From assembly GCA_002633005.1 (NCBI GenBank), contig NMRA01000207.1, positions 111,500-175,499 on the forward strand: a stretch of 64,000 bases of DNA. The letters run 5' to 3'. The position numbers and the translations under genes are program-made. Below the pieces are notes generated by a model. The model was not told the DNA's origin, did no database searches, and saw only the letters and a program-made list of their open reading frames with translations. Of this stretch, positions 21,995 through 34,800 are shown in pieces. Source of the stretch: Phoronis australis (taxonomy: Eukaryota > Phoronida > Phoronidae). How positions within the stretch are numbered: the stretch's first letter is position 1; every line of letters begins with the position of its first letter.

Positions 21995-23726
21995 GATTTA
22001 AATTTGTAGCAAGCGCCACCTAGTGACTTCCTGGAGAACTGTGTGTACAAGTATAATCAGGAAACGAAACAATATGTAAATAAATTGTGGTTTTAAAGAA
22101 TACAGCACAACTGATACACTTAAAAACAAGTGTGAAAGCTTAAAAAACCCTTAGTTATTCCAAATATTATGCAATCGTTATTTGATACTGAAATAAACAA
22201 ATAATAGAAACTGTGCCTTGTTCCATTAGGGTAACGATGAAATATCACCATACTCTTACATAAAAATAGTCTCGCAAAATGATACTTTCGCGAGATGGTA
22301 ATGGTAACTGGTTCTCAGATGGTTTGCGGCGCAGTGGAGGACCCTGGGTTGCCTGTAAATTAGTTCTTCATTTGCTTTCACACTTTAACGAAACTATGCA
22401 TCTTCAACTGGCTAAAAACACAAAATTCCACTCGCGCCTTTTACTCACATCAAATCAGTTTCATATTCTGTACTGCAATAGGATTCCACTTCCATTAGCT
22501 ACTCAAGTCTCAGGCAGTGCGTTGGTATTCATGCACCTTTTTTTAATTCACAATTTTTGGGTTGGCCAACCTCAGTTAATCTTTTGAGCATTTTTTTGAT
22601 TCAACCATGGTATCGTTTTTGTTTATGACCGTAAGAAGTCTAGACCGATTTGATGACAGTAAAAATCCCTATTGGATTTGCATTTTTTAGCCAGTTTTAC
22701 AGGGAAAAAGGCAGCTTTATTGTACTTATTTGTCGCCTTGTGGTTTGTCACTTTGCATCTGCCAATTATCTGATGATATTCGTTTGGATCGATTTTGTTC
22801 ATCATTGCAACCTGTTTTCTGTTGTTTTTCAGCGAGTCTATCATCTTTTGGCAGTTGTTTGGAAAACAGAGGCATGAAAATGCGGGCTCAAAGCTTGGTG
22901 GTGTGACCAATTGACACCAGAGGTCACTATGTAGCAGCTCAATTTCATCAAAGTTATGGTGCAAGAAATGAAGAAAATCAGTCTACAGTGTGTGAAAATT
23001 GAGCAGAAAATTGTCAACATATTGCAAAACTGTGTATGAATGGACCTCAGATGGGAAACTTTCCTCTCGAAATGTTGACAATTTTCTTTCAGGACACATC
23101 ATTCAAATTTTAGTGAACTTGTATTGGGGAAAGTTGAGAAAAAAAATGAATCAAGGTCACCTCTGAAATTGACTGGTGAAAATCAATGTTAACTTTTAAT
23201 ACAGTTTTAGGTGTGTCTTTATAAAAACAGAACTGCATTTTTTAAAATTTTTATATTCAGGTATTAACATTTCGCACAGTGGGGTTAAAAATATACAAAC
23301 ATATAATGACTGATTTAAAGCTACAGATTGCACATATACTCCCCATAACTTTACACAAAACTTTTCACATCCTATTTATTATACAGAACTCTTCGGATGA
23401 CAAGTTGGCTTTATCGCCACCATCCAATTTTAAGTCAAAATCATCATGCAAATTAAAGCATAGCACTTCTAAATGCTTGCAAAATTTGGACCAATATACT
23501 TGAATGTAAATTAAAAACTAATAATTTTTATAAACTAATGTATGCTGGATCTAAGTTCAGACATTGAGCTCTCCATTCTTTATCAATCTGTCCCTGAACA
23601 AACCAAGGCTTGAGGAACGTATCCTAGCTGCTGGGGTAACAATTTTTTTCAGGGCAAACAAATGATAAAAACCTAACATTCATTTCTCAATACACTGAAA
23701 TAACTTGTCACCCACCATTCTTATCA

Positions 23727-23827
23727 AACGGAACATTACCCATCATAACTTAGGTATACGTACTGTCCAGTCATCAAACAGAACATTACCCATCATAACT
23801 TAGGTATAGTACTGTCCAGTCATCAAA
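23727..23827. repeat. Tandem duplication, about 52-bp unit
   Basis: Two copies containing AACATTACCCATCATAACTT followed by AGGTATA and ACTGTCCAGTCATCAAA. Confidence 0.75.
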
Positions 23828-24899
23828 ATATCAAAAGGTCCAATTGATTAATACAAAATAACGCATTCAAATGATTGTAACTGGTGCTTTCAAGGTTAAT
23901 AAGAAACAATTTTTAGACCGAAGTAGCTGCAAACACCAGTCACCACTGCCTGTAAAATAACACTCCATGTTAACATATCGCAAAGCCTGTCACAAGTGAC
24001 TGTAGCCATGTCTAGGGAAGTTGTGCAATTCCAGTGTTACAGTTCACCAGTCTCTCCACATTTCTCTTCGAGATAATTCTTCCAGTACGGAGTACACTGG
24101 GCTGGAAATCACAGCTTTGAACAACAGAGATGAACACGAAGTGCACCACTGTGATGTATGCAGGCTATGTGGATTGACTGGTACGGTACGTGCCAAAAGT
24201 ATTCAGACATAGAGAGCTGGAATTCCCTGTCATGGTGGCTGGGCGGAAGCCAAATTCATTGTCTTAGTTGTCTCCCTTGATAACTGAGAATGAAGGGGAA
24301 GTAACAGGATAGTATCATGGCTCTTGTTCTCTAATTACAATTTTGTCGCCATAATAGTCGTTACCAGTCATTTTTGTAATTAACAGAATTGGCCATCGTG
24401 GCAGGGCTACCAACTATCTCCAGAAGCGTCTGCCTACCACATGTAAAGCAAATACAACACTCAAGACAGCAATGAGAACAGGTGACCTAAGTAAACTTTG
24501 ACTAACAAACCATTGCCTCGCTCTTCCATCAGACCCACAACGTACAGTAATATTGAAAATACCACCGCCATTTATTCGAGACTTGACATAAAAATTGACC
24601 AATCACATCGCATTATTCAAAACAAAACATGCATTTGGTCAATTTTTTAATCTGGTCTCGAACTAAATTTGGCTGTCTCAATGGCCCAGGTGTGAAGGCA
24701 AGGCTATAAAGCTCAAAGATGTACCTCTAATATCCCCTGCAAGCTCTATATTCAATACTAACTGGACCTAGATTACGAACGACTCCTTGTATGACACATA
24801 TTGGATGAAAGTCATATCCTACTTGACGAGTATACTATCGTAGAACATGACATCACTCATATCTATCAACAGTCAGAGTAAACTTCAACTATGTCAGTC

Positions 24900-24970
24900 C
24901 AAGGTCATCTGAAATTGCCCAAGGTCAATCTGAAATTGCCCAAGGTCATCTGAAATTGCCCAAGGTCAAT
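24900..24970. repeat. Short tandem repeat, about 23-bp unit, three copies
   Basis: Units contain CAAGGTCATCTGAAATTGCC, with one unit reading CAATC instead of CATC. Confidence 0.75.
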
Positions 24971-25336
24971 GGAAAACTATGAAACCCACTACTCTAACAA
25001 TTTGAGACGACAAATTTGAGAAACACACTCATTTTCACCAATCTGGTGCCACTCATTCTTTCATCACTATCTTTTGAAATTTTATAATAAGATAAAACCA
25101 TTTCCAGTAGTCATTAACTACAGGTTATTTGCTTTGCAATTTAGCCAGTTAGTAGATATGTTCTTTCAACCACTAGCGAGCACTGTTAAACAAACACAGA
25201 GCACCATCTCTTGAGACCTCTGTGTTGACACAGAAACCAATTTTTTGTACACTGCATTAATAGTACAAGATTGTATTACTGAGTGAGTGAAATCCAATAA
25301 ATCCTCCTGGGGCTAGATATGTGGAGAAAAACTAGA

Positions 25337-25342
25337 TTTATT
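25337..25342 (-). promoter_or_regulatory. Candidate polyadenylation signal AATAAA of DENND4
   Basis: AATAAA on the - strand, about 375 bp past the DENND4 stop codon. It is the nearest clear hexamer I noticed; no cleavage site evidence. Confidence 0.35.
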
Positions 25343-25718
25343 CTTAGTTTGAAGATGGCAGAAACAATCGCTGTTACTGTGACACTGAGTAAAGGAGTGA
25401 AGGTAAATTTGACAGAATACAAATGTTACTTAGGAGCGAAACATCAACTGTAAGCAGAAATATCAGGTGACTGGTTGAGCAAGGCAGGCTTTTCACTGAG
25501 CTTTGTAAATATCACTAAGGGGAAAGGGAATACACCGGGGGCAATAAATGACCCAGGCTGGACTTTGACAGCTTAACTTCCCATTGTTGCTCCCAAATCA
25601 GCTACACACCCCCTACAACAGTCCTGCGTCTACCCCTAAAAACAAACCGAAACAGAAGACTAGACAGACAGCTGAACACGACAACTACATTTCAGATGTC
25701 TCTACAGCACAGAATACT

Positions 25719-25855
25719 TCATAGTTCTAATTCCCCGAACACTTTTCTACACCAGACAACAGAGGCGTTGGGAGGTCGGTCGTTGTGCTGGAGGCGTCCT
25801 ATCTGTCTCGGGTTGAGGCGACGGAAGGCCAACTTGTACTCTCTGTCAAAAGCAT
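25719..25855 (-). CDS. DENND4: DENND4 exon 24 (terminal)
   Basis: 137 nt after a TTTTAG acceptor, ending at TGA (25721-25719). Encodes [18 protein letters not shown] and [20 protein letters not shown], the conserved family C-terminus (vertebrates end CRKTFGEPYL). Found by homology; the frame is short. Confidence 0.95.
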
Positions 25856-28800
25856 CTAAAATTACAAAAGAAACAAACTTCACTACTTCACAAGTCTAAA
25901 CCCCGAGACCAGCAAACTATTCACGTCCTGATTTGACAACTGACTAATCGCATTGCCTGAAATTTGAAATTTTCTTCATCAAACAAGCCACTCAATTGCT
26001 TTTCGAGTTGAGTCTTGCATAAAATTTGGTGGTGTCAGACATAAGGTCTTCCCAACACATCAGCAACAACAAACAGACATTTAAAAATAAACAAAAACAC
26101 GAATTCAAAGAAGATATACCTGAAATTACCGCACTATGCCAGAAGTACGGAACAGTAGCGGGGTCACTAGAATTGAATAAAAACTGACTTACCATGATCG
26201 ATGTTTTCCCGACCACACGCAGCAAAGGACAGGTACAGTAGTTCACGGTATAGACTTCGGAATTTACGTGCCTTTCGCGACACTCGAAATCTACGCCTCT
26301 CGTTCATCACAATTCTGATTGGTGAGTAGACGTCGTTGCATTGGATTGCAGTCACAATCTGATGCATGATGCTGCAACATAACATTAAGAATGACTTAGT
26401 CAAACAAAAATCACTTGAACACGGGGTTTCCCATGTCGGTTCATTTAAATTAAAATACAAGTTAATCAAGTGACCAAGCTACACATTGTTGCTATGGAGA
26501 TGGTGTACGTGCTCTAATAATGTTTAAAACCAAGCTCTGAATATCGTGAAAAATACCACTCTCTATTAAAAGTTTCAAATTTCTTTTAACAAGACAATCG
26601 CGAGTTCATGAGCCAAGACAAACGAGCAATTTGGTTCAAATACAGAATGCATATCAGATGACATTGTCTTATTGCCAACCATTCAAAGTATTCAATTAAT
26701 TACTTTATTACACTATGGAGACTACTTTTTGTCCATTTTTGAAACCAAGCGACAATTCTGCAATAAACACAACAGGAAATCATCTTTAAATTTCCGTCCT
26801 GCTTGAAACTCGAAAAGTCTTACATTTAAGACATTTAAAACTTTTTGAACAGATCTTTTGCAAAATGGTGGTGACTATTTGCCAGCTGCAGCCAAGGTCA
26901 CGGAGCAGCGTAGATTTGGGGCTGGTGCGAAATTATACGATTACAACTAACAAGATGGTGTTTGACACACGTTTTCTGCTAAGAGGGAACGACACAAAGT
27001 GGATATTAAGTGATCTTAATATGCTGAAAACGTTCTAAAATGAACGGAAGGGTTACTTAGTATAAATGATGTCTTACCTTTTTGAGAATGTGTGAGTCTC
27101 CGTGATTAGAGCATTTACTGTAGGTGATGTAGGATCTGAAACAGTAAAAAAGCAATTACACAGCCGCTTAATGTATCTCCCCTTTACCACTCATCCTTAT
27201 GACTAGAATGGCGATGAAGTCAAAAGTACATTTCAAATGAAATTGATAAATCTCTTCTTGTCGGCAAATCAGATAAATATTTTGTCATAATTTTTGACTA
27301 ATTGTCCACTGAACTTGTGATTGCTATCACATGTCAGTAACAATCACCAAACACAGAAGACTGATGAAATTGCATCAGCTTTTGAAAAAAATTAACTTAA
27401 GCAAGAACAACATGTCTTAATAACACTTAGGAACTCGAGCCAAAATTCACAATGATCTTGAAATGATGTCATACACAGGGTGACACAAAAATTGTACAAA
27501 AAGACTTCGAAATAGCAGTACCCGAAAAACATTACTGAAAACTAACGGACTGGTGATTTTTGAATTCCAGGAATTCCAAAGATTCTTTTGAAAGGCACAG
27601 AAGTTAAGGAAAATGCACAGCCTTTGATCTGCAAGATGGGCCTTTCATGTTTTACTGCTAATCTTTTTTCACATAACCCACAATTTTCATTTCACCCAAC
27701 AATGGGTCTACTCACACCCCACCTATGGGTCTACTTACATCCCACCTATGGGTCTACTCACACCCCACCTATGGGTCTACCTACTCACACCCCACCTATG
27801 GGTCTACTCACATCCCACATATGGACAAACTCAAGCCCCATATTTGATTTGTTCACACCCCTCTATGGGTCTACTATAACCCCACCTATGGGCATATTCC
27901 CACCCAATCCGTCGGATCTACTCACCCTCCCCCTTATGGGTCTACTCACACCCCACCTTTGGGTCCACTCACACCCCACCTATGAGTCTACTTGCACACC
28001 ACCTATGGGTCTAATCACACCCTACCTATGGGTCTACTCGCACTCCACCTATGGGACTACTCACACACACCTATGGATCTACTCGCACTCCACCTATGGG
28101 TCCACTTCCACCACACCTATGTATGGGTCTACTCACTTGTGTTCCACAGAATATACATGGGCTGACCGATCTCCTCACTACTCCTCAGGTTGTCCCAGCA
28201 GACACGGACAAGAACCCTCCGGGGGTCCGCCACCCGTGGCTCGGTACCCTCTGGCGCGGGATGCGGATTGGTTGACTTGGCAACCAGGATGTAGCCCGGC
28301 AGATGGGAAGGCACCTCGAATCTCTTGAAGTAGAGCACCTGCGCATGGAAACAAGATGGAAATGGTGTTAACTGTGCAGAATTAAACAGTGCATTCTCAG
28401 CACCTACCTATGTGGAAATACCACTTAAACAGTGCATTCTCAGTACCTACCTATGTGGAAATACCACTTAACAAAATCAATGCAAACAGTTTCAGACCAC
28501 GATTAGACTAGCTAAAAACACACAATTTGTCTATTAGATTAAAAGAAATTTGATTCACAACAATAATATAACAACCATCCAAGTACCATGTCGGGTTTTT
28601 GAAGTTCATCAACATGAATATACAAGTCCTGTACACTCAACAAAACAAATCAAGCATTTACCAAGTTCCAGTAAATTATCGGATGATCATCTACAAATTC
28701 CGCCTCCAGAAGGCACTGGTCTCCTTCCTGTGTCAGAATGTTCTCAAGTTCCTTCCGCAGCACAAGAGGACTGAGGTACGGCACCTTGATTGGGTCGCCC

Positions 28801-31800
28801 TCTCTAGGTCGACTGTGAAAACAACAGTCGCGCATTAGGCAGACAATATCAACATGGAATGTTTCTATGATGGATAACAACATATCGTCACAGACTTTGA
28901 AAAGATACGAGTATGTTAAATTTTAGCGGGAGGTTTAGTCAAGGCACACGTTGAATGCTCACAGTGACCTCTGACGTGTTTCGCAAACCCAAGACATTCG
29001 GAAAGCACTTGAACGGAAACACAATATTCCACATCAAAATTCAACATTCCAACCTCAACAGCCAACCACCTAAAATAAGAGGCTGGCATTTGTATAGCAG
29101 ATGCTAGTAGTGAATAAAGTCATGAGAATAATTGTGAAACCATCACCTTTCACGCATGTGAATTTGTGCGATAACAAACTACAAGATAACTCGACATGGA
29201 ATCTAATTATGGAGGTGGGCATCCATTTCCGCAGTTTGTGGCACAGCGGAAACTTTCTGATGTCACAAAAATATCTTTAATTTACAATGTATGAAGAATT
29301 ACTTCAGCCATTATACTGAGTGAGTTGTTCCTTTAAGGGCAGTATGAGTTCACGACCTTTTGAACTGACACCATTGACCTGCTGACAGATACTGATGCAA
29401 GAGTTTCCCACAATAGAGATTTATGAGACATCCTTCCTTCCCGCCACCACGTGACGAAGAGATTCGTCCCCTGCGAAGGAATGATTTCCCACAATTCATT
29501 GCCCTTCTCTCCCTCTCTGCCCACAGAGGTCACAACTGCGTTGCTATAAAGTTAATCTGTTAAATATGCTAAACATAATGATAATTTTTCATCAAGGAAA
29601 TATTTTTACAGGTCACCAGTGAACTCATAATGGTGCCTTTCTTCATGAATATATTATCTACAAGACAGATGGGACTAAGTGACATCGATTTCTCATGACA
29701 ATTAGGGTCTGTAGTATGAAAAGTGACTTAAGTCTCAAGACTGAAATTTGTACTTTGGCTTCCACTTGACAATCACAGACTAAATGTTTAGCAAAGTAAT
29801 TATGAGAGAATCACATTGAAAAAATAATTCACAGAAATTATCTAGGTAAAAAGAAGTTATGTGCATATTCCATGAGACTCAATTGAGAATTAATTGCTTT
29901 TCAGAAATAGTTTTTACTTAAAACAGACAATCGCCGCACAAATGAAAAAGTTCATATTATTAATTCGACATTTCGTCTATTCATTAGAACATCATCAGGA
30001 TACAAACAATCCTGATGTCTAATGAATAGACTAAATGCTGAATTAATATGAGCTTTTCATTTGTGTAGCGATTGTCCGTTTTTGATTCAAATATGGCCAA
30101 AAACTGATGTATCTTGTTTTTTACTTAAGCCATGAGTCACTTTTTGTGAAAGAGACCGTAAAACTCAACATCTTTCAGTCGTTCAGGTCATCCTAAAACA
30201 ACAAACTGATGACGGCACCGTCAACCACTTACCGACCAGTCTTGTGAGACAGACGATGGAAGCCCCCCGGGCCCTGGGGCACACTGGTTGATAGAAATGC
30301 TGGAAGGGGGTTCTCTTCCAGTGTATCACACGGCGAGCCAATCAAGAACTGTGGTTTGTCAGTGGTCGACGTCTGACACTCACTGGTGCATCGCCGTCGC
30401 AGGGGTTCAGGCTTTTGGGAAATGGGACCTCTACTAACTGAGAAAAAAAGAATGGCCGTGTTTCATTAGGGACCTGAAGCCAATCAGAAAAAATAGGGTT
30501 GACATGCGTCACAAAAGGCTTCCATAGACCCGAAGACAACTTGGTAAAATAATTATTCTAATTCAAACGCTAAAATTACTGTAAAACTCGTCAGTTGAGC
30601 GCATGTGCCCAGTTGTGGAGCTGCGTCTAATTGCGGAACTTAGGCACATAGGCCTACATGCATGACATTTGAGAGAAGAAATCTTGAGGAAAACATGCTT
30701 TGTTTCGCATAAGGGTGCATGAGTTTATTTGTGGTGTAAAAAGTAAGAAACGTGGCAGCTCTATGACTCCTGGAGTGTAAAGATCACACTCTATATTTTG
30801 TTTATTCCCAGTAAGCCACTGACACTACTGCAAAATCTAACTTCATAACAAAGTACTTGGATCACAAAAAGGACACGGTTCTATCTTTTAAACTACTGAC
30901 CTCTAAACATATTAACCATAACACACTAATAAATTCCTTAGCAATCACGTCACGTTTGAAAACCATTGCACCGAATGGAGTTCAACACATGCTTCAAGGC
31001 AAAAAAGTCACTTGCTTTATTCTGTAGTTTACAATTTCAAGCTGGCCTAGTTATGAGGGACTTTATAGGGATGTTATCGGCGAGAAATGTGGTTTTCCGA
31101 GATTTGCCTCTGTGCACAAAAAACCTAACGTCCCCACCGCCACAGTCTAAGGTTGCGATAGCGCAGCTAAATCCTTACTCAATAAATGGCAGCATATTTC
31201 AAGCATATTTAACTACTAATGTCTGCCAGACAACAGCAGGAACTGGCAACAGATTTTGCAGTTTTATGACTCTGGTCAAAGCTCATAACTTCAAGACGTC
31301 TCTTCCATCTAACAATAATCACAATACGCATTCTTGGCCATTAAACCGATAAAACGTTCCCTTACAGCAGGAAATCATCAGAATGGCTTAGTACATAGGC
31401 TGCCATTAGCCTCGTACATTACCTAGAGCTCCACCTGCTGTTGGACTCAGAGACGTATCCCCACTACCGCCCCCGACGTAATGCGGATGGCGCTGCAGTC
31501 TGGCGGAGGATGCCGTGGAGGACCCTGGACTCCCAATGCTGGAGACGTTCTCGCTGCTATCTGTCTGATCTTCTCCGAACATCAGGTTGTCACTGAAACT
31601 GAAGTTGGACGACTCGCTGACGCTGCTATGCTGTCGGTGGAAGACCTCAGGACGACCCGTAGCCGACGACGACATCAACGTCGACTCTAACTCGGGGGTA
31701 CTAGCAACTGAGTGAAGAGGCGGGCTGTGGCGAGAGAAGACCAGATCGTCTGGACTGTCGCCGTCGGATTGTTCCAAGTCCTGGAATGGAACACTAATGT

Positions 31801-34800
31801 AATACTAAGAACTTATGACAACAAGCTTGCCCACTAGGCAAGCCCATAGGTTTATATGTGGACAATTTTGTGATGAAGCCATGTAGAGTAACGCCTTGCA
31901 AAAGTAAATACAGTTGTTTAAAGACTGCGTAATTATTTCAGAGGTGAACAAATATTTTAACAAAACTACACGTGGGTCCAGGATCGAATCTCAAAACTCA
32001 GGCTCGAAAGTTCTACATTATTTGCATTATTCGTGGACAAATTTGCAAGTTTGCTCGAAGCGTGCTGTGCATTTGCTCAATTTTTGTGTTGAGACTGGAG
32101 AGAACGGCCATTAAGACAATAGTCACTTACAGGGTCCCATATTTTGAGAACCAGTTTGATGGCTGTTATTCAGTGAAAACTGGATCTTGGGAACTAGTTT
32201 GATGTCTGTTACTCAGTGAAAACTGGATCTTAAGAACCAGTTTGATGTCTGTTACTCAGTGAAAACTGGATCTTGAGAACCAGTTTGATGTCTGTTACTC
32301 AGTGAAAACTGGATCTCGAGAACCAGTTTGATGTCTGTTACTCAGTGAAAACTGGATCTTGAGAACCAGTTTGATGTCTGTTACTAAGTGAAAACTGGAT
32401 CTCAAAAAGTGGGACCCCCATAAGTGACTAATACCAAGATTAGACCCTGGGCCAGAATATCTCGTCTTACTTTTAGAAACAGCCATGAGTGGTGTAAATA
32501 AAAAGTTCGCCTCCACGACAAAAAGCAGGTTTTATAGACGCTTCAAATCAAATACCGCCTCACTGCACTGTTGGCGTTACCAACAATATGCTTCCGACGA
32601 GCGAAAATTTTATCAAACGACCAAGACACACATTCAACCCCAAAATACTAGACTAATCGCCTACATTACACACAAATATATTGAAAAGATCATAAGACCC
32701 ATTGTACAATAAATACTATACTCCACATGGTCCCGTTTACAGCACATAAAATTCTTTATGCGCATGTCTGCATTCAAATTCTTGATACTTTGCTACGACT
32801 CGATTGGCCAACTCCAACGAATCCCACACAAACAACTCAAAAATGCTCTGGCTTACCCGAATGTAAATTTGAAGGGACGGAACGAGCTTGTTTGAGCAAA
32901 ACTGGCAACTGAAAAGGAAAATCACATTATTTATATCCCACTAATCACACAAAGCCAACAACAACTAAACATGCGCGACCGATTTTACAGGGTGTCTAAA
33001 AATATGCACAAAAACAGATGAAACATAAGTACCAGGAAATGTCTCTAATGGAGACTAATGGTTATTTCTTATACCAGGGATCCCCTTAATCCCCGTTCAT
33101 ATGGAAGAGAACAATCGTATCTCCTTACAGGATGTGATAATTACAAACTTTCAAGCTATGCACAGCAGGACTTTGATAGAGCTGCTTCCTTGTGTTCAGC
33201 TGATGCTGAGGTTACCTTTGTCATCCAACCACATGACAATGACTTCAACATAACGGCAAAGAGCCAACAAGAACATTTAGTGATATGTGTACCAAATCTC
33301 ACACCTCTGTCACGATTCGCACAGAATTTTAAGACATTCCCCATGACATTTCTGAGAAACGTTTCTCTGTAAATGAAATTAGCCACCATATAGGGAAAAG
33401 GGTATGTAATGCTGTTTAGTTAGTTTTAGCATACACTGTGCAGTACACGGCACAATATTCAGACAAAATGACTCGGAATTCCCCACATCATGACGGCTGA
33501 GTAAAAGAGGAATTCCCAATCACAGTACCTAGAATAGTGACTGCATTTTCACCAATTCATTTTAGCGTACACTGCATTTACCTTGTGTTGAGGTTAGAAT
33601 CATCCGCTGACCACCCGGCCATGATCTCCTCATCGTACAGGATACACGAGCAACGTGGGCAGCGACTGCACGTGTAGATGTCGACCTCCATCACCACGTC
33701 GAAGAGTTCTTGTGCGTAGCTGATAAGCGAGCACGTCTGGCGGTATGCGTCCAACTCTCTCATCTCTTTCAGGGGCACAAACTGATCAAGATAGGAGAGC
33801 GAAGCCATGCTACCTGCGGACGAAGGAGACCGTGGAACGGATGAAGAACAGAAACTTTTGATAGCAAAAAATTGTCTACACTCTGATAAATCATCAAATA
33901 ATTATTTTAATTGTTCAAAATTCATTTTTTTTAAATTCATCATCATTATCTTCATTGTTTATTGCTGTTTCTAACTATAAATGCTTTAATTACTAACTCA
34001 AATTAATTTTAGTACCACTTCTTTCAACGAATACAAACCAAAATTATGTTGAAATTCCGAGTTTCAGTGCGTAAAACAAAAACATAACATAAAAATTGTG
34101 TGAAGCAAACAAAGTAGAGTTGACAGTTGGAAAAGATTCCACTCAGAAAATCATCAACCTATCAGAGGCAGGTGCACATAACATAAAATCAAAGATTAAG
34201 TGCCTGCTTCGCCTATTTACAGTTAGTCAGGACTGATGAAACAGTAAATCTACAGTTGAGTGAAGCTAATTGCAGCTACAGTACAGCTACATTCAGTAGT
34301 TTCTTGTAAATAACCTTGGCTGACATGAAGCTTTTCCCGAAAAAGGAAATCCGTATTCAATTCATGTAAAATATATATACAGTAAAATATCACCAATTTT
34401 GGACAATAACAATTGCCAAAGCAAGTCATTTTCAGTTTTCAAGAGCCTCGGACATTGCTGCAAGTGCCCACACTTTTTAAAAAAATATTGCGTGGTGATA
34501 GCAACGGTGCAGAGCTTGAGGATGGACAACCAATATTTTGGTGCTACGAATCTTTTATGCAAAAAAATGAGGAAAAGAAATTTCATTAATCCACCACATC
34601 ATGTCCTATATTTGAGAGATTTTACAGCAGCTTAAGCTCTCTAAACCTCTAATATGTTATTTTGAACAATTTGCACTTCATGAATTTTCTGATTACAGCT
34701 CTGTTTTCATGCTGCAAGAAAATGTTATGTGCTAGGCATTCAGCTATAATGACTGTCTGTATTAGACAAGAACGAGCTGCAATTTCAAAGGCAAAAATCT

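Larger units (their letters stand above)
20918..25336. other. Region between SKI3 and DENND4, no gene recognised
   Basis: After unit 3 ends at 21550 I see no recognisable exon on either strand, although C-terminal SKI3 exons would be expected here. An unassigned - strand ORF lies at 21788-21994. Small repeats: a roughly 52-bp tandem duplication at 23727-23827, a roughly 23-bp triplet at 24900-24970, and a foldback near 24568-24672. The right part probably belongs to DENND4 3' flank. Confidence 0.5.

Noticed and set aside
22279-22964. Candidate SKI3 C-terminal exons
   Set aside because: Frames were read in all phases between plausible AG and GT sites; none resembles the expected TPR sequence.
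27588-28328. 246-codon + strand ORF rich in [13 protein letters not shown]-like repeats
   Set aside because: It is a translation of the minisatellite and of the antisense of DENND4 exon 21.
29333-29533. - strand ORF considered as an extra DENND4 exon
   Set aside because: Exons 19 (30233-30437) and 20 (28662-28812) already join in phase and match the family without it.
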